Shown here: piece after piece, positions 58,704 through 64,000 of the stretch
How positions within the stretch are numbered: the first letter of the stretch is position 1
How the letters are laid out: each line of letters starts with the position of its first letter
DNA from: Mimachlamys varia
Taxonomy: Eukaryota > Mollusca > Bivalvia > Pectinida > Pectinidae
Direction of reading: 5' to 3'
NCBI GenBank assembly: GCA_947623455.1
Contig: OX392535.1
Location: forward strand, 40,262,688 to 40,326,687
Length of the DNA: 64,000 nucleotides
Position numbers and translations under genes: made by a program
Notes under the pieces: model-generated
What the model was told of the DNA's origin: nothing
The model's input: the letters and a program-made list of their open reading frames with translations, nothing else
The model's database searches: none

Positions 58704-59192
58704 ATTGTCTACAAGGTTCTCAACTTTCGCCTTACTCATTAGCATGTGTACAAGGTTCTCAACTTTCGCCTTACTCATTAGCATGTGTACAAGGATCTCA
58801 ACTTTCGCCTTACCCAGTAACATGTCTACAAGGTTCTCAACTTTCGCCTTACTCATTCACATGTCTACAAGGTTCTCAACTTTCGCCTTACTCATTTGCA
58901 TGTCTACAAGGTTCTCAACTTTCGCCTTACTCATTAGCATGTCTACAAGGTTCTCAACTTTCGCCTTACTCATTAGCATGTCTACAAGGTTCTCAACTTT
59001 CGCCTTACTCATTAGCATGGCTACAAGGTTCTCAACTTTCGCCTTACTCATTAGCATGGCTACAAGGTTTTCAACTTTCGCCTTACTCATTAGCATGGCT
59101 ACAAGGTTCTCAACTTTCGCCTTACTCATTAGCATGGCTACAAGGTTCTCAACTTTCGCCTTACTCATTAGCATGGCTACAAGGTTCTCAGC
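58704..59192. repeat. 39-bp minisatellite, about 12.5 units
   Basis: The unit begins GTCTACAAGGTTCTCAACTT and continues with TCGCCTTACTCATTAGCAT. Since 39 is a multiple of three and no stop occurs, both strands are open: plus gives repeated MSTRFSTFALLIS (163 codons), minus gives repeated MSKAKVENLVA.. (116 codons). Variants (TGTCT, GGCTA, TGTGT) are grouped along the array, with GGCTA units all at the right. I treat it as a non-coding minisatellite: there is no flanking coding sequence, and openness follows from the unit length. Confidence 0.93.
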
Positions 59193-59219
59193 TTGAGGAC
59201 ATGTCATTTATTTGAGCGC

Positions 59220-59545
59220 GACCGTCAATGGGTGTTGTCGAAGAAGCAGAAAACGCTTACCCTTCCAGAACACCTGGTCCCGAGATCATGAAACAATCTT
59301 GAACTTAAGTCTGTGCTTAGCCAATCACGTATGACGTTACTTTTTGTAACGTTAATCGTGGTTGGCTAAGTCTTAACCTGAGATAAATTTAGACTTAAGA
59401 TTGTTTCATGATGTCGGGGCCGGGTCTTAATAGCTTGTTACCTTTCTATGGTCTTTTCTTTACTTCGTTCATATGTTGTCCTCAGTTTGATAGATTTGAA
59501 GTTCCGATTATGGTTTTGTTGATGCTGCGGTAATCTTTTTAAAAT
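59220..59545 (-). repeat. Dispersed module interrupted by a MITE
   Basis: Plus-strand landmarks are GGGTGTTGTCGAAGAAGCAG, AACGCTTACCCTTCCAGAAC and ACCTGGTC, then, after the insert at 59279-59419, GTCTTAATAGCTTG and TTCCGATTATGGTTTTGTTG. The insert lies within the GGTCTTATTCTCTTG landmark of intact copies. Confidence 0.75.
59279..59419. mobile_element. Fold-back MITE inside the dispersed module
   Basis: CCCGAGATCATGAAACAATC at the left and GATTGTTTCATGATGTCGGG at the right are inverted complements with one mismatch. AGCCAATCACG faces CGTGGTTGGCT in the middle. GGTC occurs on both sides and may be a short target duplication. About 141 bp, non-coding. Confidence 0.85.
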
Positions 59546-59867
59546 GCGTCGTCTAGAAAGCACCATTTGTCTTGAACACCCCGAAGAACACTTTGGGGAT
59601 CAATAACATTCCAATTTAGTAAAATAAAACTGTCCGAAAAGCTGCGTGTGACTACGCTAAGAGTGTGTCACCCGTACCTTCGCATTCTTTGACAAAGTGC
59701 TGGCAGTCAAGATGCATAAAGAGGCAAAGTGTCGCTGAGAGAATCTTTAAGGAGAGCTGGTGAACTGGCTTAACTGGCAAATAAAAAAAGAATTCAAATA
59801 AATAAACAAGATTTAGTATAGTGCCCTATCTAGCTTACATACATTGGAAGCAGATCTAAAGCACCTT

Positions 59868-59905
<38 letters not shown>

Positions 59906-60503
59906 TAGATAGATAAACGATTTAAAGAATCAATAACGATAGCATGTCCATTTGTCAGTAACATTCGAAGAATTCTTCGGAGCTGCCTTATCAGGCATTA
60001 ACTACAGGTCTAATGTCGCCTGACTCATGTATCTCGGCCTGATTGTGTGTTGAATATGTATTGTTTTCTTTTTGTAATGAGACCGTGCTTCTAACGGTAT
60101 CATTCATAATGCCACACCACACAGCACACATATCACAGGATCCACCACTATGCCGATCCTTTGCCGATCTTCCATGACCATGTCCTTAATAAGTTCTAGC
60201 ACAGCTACAATCAACAGTTTCGACAGCCGCCTGCGTTAACGTTGCATCGGTTTAGGATGTTTCCATCTTTTCCAGCGCTAGCGTTTTACAAATTGCGTCA
60301 CTGAAAATGACCGCTGTTGCAGGGGAAGTGTACAGGTTTGGTGCGGTAGTTGTCTTAGGAGTCGTACTGGACTTTTCTGATCAGTTATAGGTACATCAAT
60401 GTTTTGACCACATTGAAACACTATTTGCTTTTAGTTTGCTTCTTTATACATTCATAAGTTTTTCATTGTGTGTGTGTTTCTATAGTGTATTACAATTTTA
60501 ATA
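59546..60503. other. Intergenic stretch with (AT)n/(GATA)n microsatellite
   Basis: An (AT)n run at 59870-59903 passes into (GATA)4 ending at about 59916. No gene was seen in the remainder. Confidence 0.6.
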
Positions 60504-60738
60504 GAGAGGGGTTGCGGTTGGCGAGTGGTTAATATGCCCCGACATTCTACCACTACACTGTCGCCCTCTACCTCTGGGTTGCGAGTTCGAAACCCACGTG
60601 GGGGAGTGGCCATGTACTGACCGTAGGTCGGTGTTTTTTCCCCGGGTGCTGCGGTTTTCCTCCACCTCCAAAACCTGACACGTCCTTAAATGAGTCTGTC
60701 TGCTAGTAGGACATAAAAAAATTAACAAAACTATTAAC
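60504..60738 (+). repeat. tRNA-derived SINE, nearly full length
   Basis: Best plus-strand copy. A-box-like TTGGCGAGTGGTTAA, then CATTCTACCACTAC, the B-box GCGAGTTCGAAACCCACG, GTACTGACCGTAGGTCGGTG, CGGTTTTCCTCCACCTCCAA, CACGTCCTTAAATGA and a tail of TAGTAGGACATAAAA then TTAACAAAAC. The head is probably from a tRNA with a long variable arm (Ser or Leu type), judged by the ~45-bp distance between the boxes. The minus frame at 60498-60728 is a by-product. Confidence 0.88.
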
Positions 60739-62499
60739 AGAGCTCATTTGATAGATTCCGGTTCACACGGACGTTTGGCAGGCATTGGAACTAACATCAC
60801 TCCATCATTTCACACAGTTAATGACACAGACTGACAGCGTTTGAAATAGTTTTTACCACTTCACACAGATTCTGACATTTTCACGCACATTTTAGTAATT
60901 TATCTGCCAAAAAAATTAATTAAAACAATCCTTTTTCCATATTCGAAAATATGGAAATATGATGCGATATTAATGTTATCGCACCGTACAATTTTCCGAT
61001 AACAAGTTAATTTCGACATTTTTTAAAAAAAAATCACACATGCTAAGAGGTAGATAGAGGCAACCTGTTCATTAAAACGTCATCAGTTTGATTTTATAGA
61101 TATCATTCATATATGCTCGGTATTTTCTTATGATCGGTCAATGTGATTTTTAGTGACTTTCAAAATCACATATATGTACTGATGGAAATAAAATTAAAAT
61201 GAAAAAATGTAAAACAAATAAAAAATTACTTTTATTCATTTTTTAGCCCAGAATTCTTTTTTTGGAAAGTTATTCTGCTACCATTACCCTATGACATCTG
61301 GGTCTTCAGAATTCTGAAGAAAATACTGTTAGATAAAGAAGAGCAATTTTCAGTTTGTATTCTGACTTTGTTGTATTTTCGATCAACTCTTGTTTTTCTT
61401 CATAATATTGAATATCGCAAAATTCGCAAAAGAAAAAATAAATTGACTACATGATGAGAACATTACCATTTTATAGATAAGTATAATATCAAAAATAATA
61501 AACTACCAGCATTGCCTAGAGCGCGAAAAATATTTTGAAAACCAAATTATTTCTAAATTTCAATAAATTCCATAAAATCCATAAAGTATTCGGCAAAAAA
61601 TAGACATGTGCTTAAGTTTTTTGACGTATTTGTTTTCATATGCATGTTTTCTTTAAGAATTGATCATAATTGGTTATTGTATGCTTTTAAAACAAAACCC
61701 TCACACTAGCTTAATACGAGATTTGATCTAAAACCATAGGACATTCCCTCCTGTCAACTGTCAACGTGACCCCCCCCCCCCCGAAAAAAAACCGCACCCC
61801 CTCCCCCCCCCCCCCCCCAAAAAAAAAAACAGACACAAATTTAAGTCATACGTTGTTTTTCATCAAAAAATATTTGTTTTCAAATCATTTTGTCTGGAAA
61901 TATATCACTATTTAAACAAAACCAGGATCGTATATGTAACAAACTGTAAATTATATTACTTTTTATATTTTTTGGGGGTTGCACGGGTCTAGATGTTACA
62001 TGGCAACACGACTGGATACCATTGAAGTGCTGGACCCAGTCAGGTTTTATTTGGCGGAGCTATTTGGTTCCATTATTAAAGAAACCCCAGTCTGTTAAAT
62101 AACTACATCCGAAATATACGCAATCTTGAAACCACACTAAATAAAAAGATATGTTATTGATATATATCGATCTGTTTAAACATTTTTATCATGATACTTT
62201 CGGATGCAATTTCTCTGAAATCTTACAAATGGACTGTGGTGATAATCCCGCTACAGCAACACCGATTTGGGAGGAAGATTTATTCCTATTTATAGACTTG
62301 AGAGCGGCGACAAATTATGGGGATGAATTGTCATATGCATGTGCGTATATAGAACTTCTGTTTGAGCGTTTCAGTTTCTACATACATAATTATGTAACAG
62401 CTAAGGGGATCGATTCCTGTCTGGGTCCCATGCGCTAAATGTATTCTTTTCTTTTTCTTTTTAATAACTCAGACACATGAGACGAATCTCATTAAGACC
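60739..62499. other. AT-rich stretch with C-tracts, no gene seen
   Basis: Very AT-rich at 60880-61720. A perfect palindrome CTTCAGAATTCTGAAG lies at 61304-61319. The plus frame at 62151-62438 (95 codons) has no recognisable motif and no context; it could be an exon fragment but nothing supports it. Confidence 0.45.
61769..61831. repeat. Poly-C / poly-A low-complexity tract
   Basis: Two long C-runs (about 14 C, then a CCCCCTCCCC-type run of over 20 nearly uninterrupted C) are separated by an A-run and followed by another A-run. The minus strand is therefore G-rich and could form a quadruplex, with an i-motif on the plus strand. Exact lengths of such runs are error-prone in assemblies. Confidence 0.9.
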
Positions 62500-62840
62500 A
62501 CAGGGAGCTGATAATTTGTTACAGCTAGTTTTGAACCCTTACTAATGTTTTTAAGGTAATTTTACACTTTTTGAGGGTTTAGTTCAATTAACGAAAAAAT
62601 GCGCTCACGACCACAGGTGCTCGGGTTTTTGAACACACAATTAGTTTAGGCTTAGCACCCCTACTATTTAGTATAGTGGTGTTATTATGTTCTTGAACCC
62701 GAGCACCTGTGTTTATGACCATCGAGAGGTTATTTTTATCGAAAATTGAACTACCCTTTCCCCCCAAGTGTAAAATTACACCAAACATATTAGTTTCGGT
62801 CCAAAACAAGCTGTAACAAATTCTCAGTTCCCCGTGCTTG
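62500..62840. mobile_element. Long-palindrome MITE related to 55643-56461
   Basis: Shares the terminal repeat: CACAGGGAGCTGATAATTTG and GTTACAGCTAGTTTTG at the left, with the right end GCTGTAACAAATTCTCAGTT then CCCCGTGC. Pairing continues inward (TTTTACACTTTTTGAGGG with CCCCCAAGTGTAAAATTACA; ACCACAGGTGCTCGGG with CCCGAGCACCTGTG), so nearly all 330 bp can fold back. No transposase. The minus frame at 62588-62809 lies within it. Confidence 0.85.
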
Positions 62841-63018
62841 AAACTAAACCGACAACTTTAGTTTGCATTGTTTTTCATTTGTTTAAGTCTATCATTTTAG
62901 TTCTGTAACTCTAAGAGAATGAAGTTTGTATGGAATAATTTTGTCACGTGTTTGATATTTTGTATATGATGCTTTTAAAAATATTAACAATTTATCTTAG
63001 ACGCCATATCGAAGTGAA

Positions 63019-63200
63019 GGGGCCGCGGTGGCCTAGTGGTTCAGGAGTCCCAACATTCTGCCACTAGTCCTCAATCTTTGGGTTGCGATATCGAACCCAC
63101 GAATCAAAACTCAACCAAAACATTGTCAACCGGGAAGTCAATCATTCGTACTTTATCTTCTTCAGCATAAAAAAAAATTAACCTTAACAAACCAAATCTT
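63019..63200 (+). repeat. tRNA-derived SINE, internally deleted
   Basis: The head is very clear: GGGGCCGCGGTGGCCTAGTG, then CAACATTCTGCCACTAGTCC and a mutated B-box GCGATATCGAACCCACG. After about 63110 the body diverges, and only a TTAACCTTAACAAACC tail is recognisable near 63178. The head also shows the family start: the CCGCGGCCCC end of the minus copy at 12823-13049. Confidence 0.75.
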
Positions 63201-63434
63201 TGTTTAATATTTCTTGATGTACAACACATAATAGTTACAACCTATGGCTTTGATATGCTTTTGATTGAACTGTCTTGCTACACGCGTTGCATGAGAATTA
63301 ACAAGCGTAAAATATTATCAGAAAACGACAAAGGAAATAATTTTATTGCATGATTTTGGGTTTAACATTTAAATTTGTATGTCGCACGAAATAAAATTAA
63401 AACAAATACTGATACCCGATGTTAGGACGTGACA

Positions 63435-63620
63435 TAATGCTATATATTTATTGTGTGTCGCCGATGAAATTGAAAACGCCTTCCCTTCTTGAACACCTGG
63501 ACCTCTCTCATTGTACCTTTATGAAGGATAACGTTTCAAATCTGGTCATATATATTGTTCCTGGCGTACATATTTTGAGTTTGTAGTTCACTGACTTCAG
63601 TATTCTCAGGATTTATTCTT
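63435..63620 (-). repeat. Dispersed LINE-5'-associated module, solo copy
   Basis: Plus-strand landmarks are GTGTCGCCGATGAAATTGAA, AACGCC, TTCTTGAACACCTGGACC, CATTGTACCTTTATGAAGG and ATTTTGAGTTTGTAGTT. Diverged, with no LINE coding sequence next to it. Confidence 0.6.
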
Positions 63621-64000
63621 TACTGTGTATTTGAATACAAAGTCAGGGTCGAAAAACAAATCACATTTGCAAGGTCACATGACGGCGGCGTGATAAGTTA
63701 AAAAGAAATGCAAAAACAGTGAACAACGACTTGAAAATATTATTTGTAGATTCAAAAAGGTCAAGCAAGGTCAGCAATTTACTGAAGGTGAGTCAAAAGA
63801 GTGTGTGCCAAAGGACGGCAAATTCAAAGTTCTCCATAGCAGGAATAATATAACTTTGCTTAAACACATTCAGCCTACAGCAAAAAAAGTAAATAAAAAA
63901 GAACAAAATAAAAACAACAACAAATGTATCATGGACATCGCATCCTCGATATCCAGGGGTTGCGCTCACCTACGTTCTCTACACCCCTGGAATATATCAT
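63621..64000. other. Right edge of window, possible start of a fold-back repeat
   Basis: No gene. At 63953-63994 ATCCAGGGGTTGCG and ACACCCCTGGAAT face each other (CCAGGGGT / ACCCCTGG). This may be the terminal hairpin of an element that continues beyond the window. Confidence 0.45.

Noticed and set aside
58705..59196. Real 163-residue repetitive protein
   Set aside because: Openness on both strands follows from a 39-bp unit without stops; there is no flanking coding sequence.
62151..62438. 95-codon frame as a gene
   Set aside because: No recognisable motif or neighbouring exon; one isolated frame is insufficient.

Overview
The window looks like AT-rich intergenic or intronic DNA from an animal nuclear genome, most probably a bivalve mollusc. 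I infer this from the repeat families (tRNA-derived SINEs ending in a TTAATAGGACGTAAAAC-type tail, fold-back MITEs, a Penelope-like element, L1/Tx1-like and CR1/L2-like LINE pieces), not from any host gene. No host protein-coding gene, rRNA or functional tRNA could be supported. Nearly every long reading frame is a decayed retroelement or a frame inside a repeat.

Layout. 0-5 kb: SINE fragment, degenerate minisatellite, and a decayed LINE reverse transcriptase between two parallel copies of a dispersed module. 7.8-11 kb: two 5'-truncated LINEs (L1/Tx1-like on minus, CR1/Jockey-like on plus) and a SINE-like repeat. 11-15.3 kb: a GTCC-rich family, a SINE inserted in a SINE, a LINE 5' end that stops in a near-perfect 57-bp-arm palindrome, and a second SINE family with a triplicated tail. 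17-20 kb: fold-back repeats and a repeat rich in TGACGTCA-like sites. 20.5-22.9 kb: a nearly complete Penelope-like element with inverted 123-bp terminal repeats and a plausible target duplication. 24.3-26.2 kb: the sister LINE copy, interrupted by an array made from its own 30-bp segment. 26.4-26.9 kb and 36.96-37.23 kb: two copies of a repeat carrying a hammerhead ribozyme, the second with an intact core. 28.3-30 kb: a CACGAG minisatellite split by a LINE. 38.6-44.46 kb: about 101 copies of a 58-bp satellite with internal higher-order structure. 44.5-64 kb: further SINEs, MITEs, a 39-bp minisatellite open on both strands, and a C-tract region.

How the parts relate. The LINEs would supply reverse transcriptase to the SINEs, and one LINE and one SINE share a similar 3' end. 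The LINE 5' module occurs about eleven times, mostly without LINE sequence. The hammerhead repeat has two copies that are circularly permuted relative to each other, as expected for a retrozyme-like element copied from circular or multimeric RNA. This is the most interesting signal in the window.
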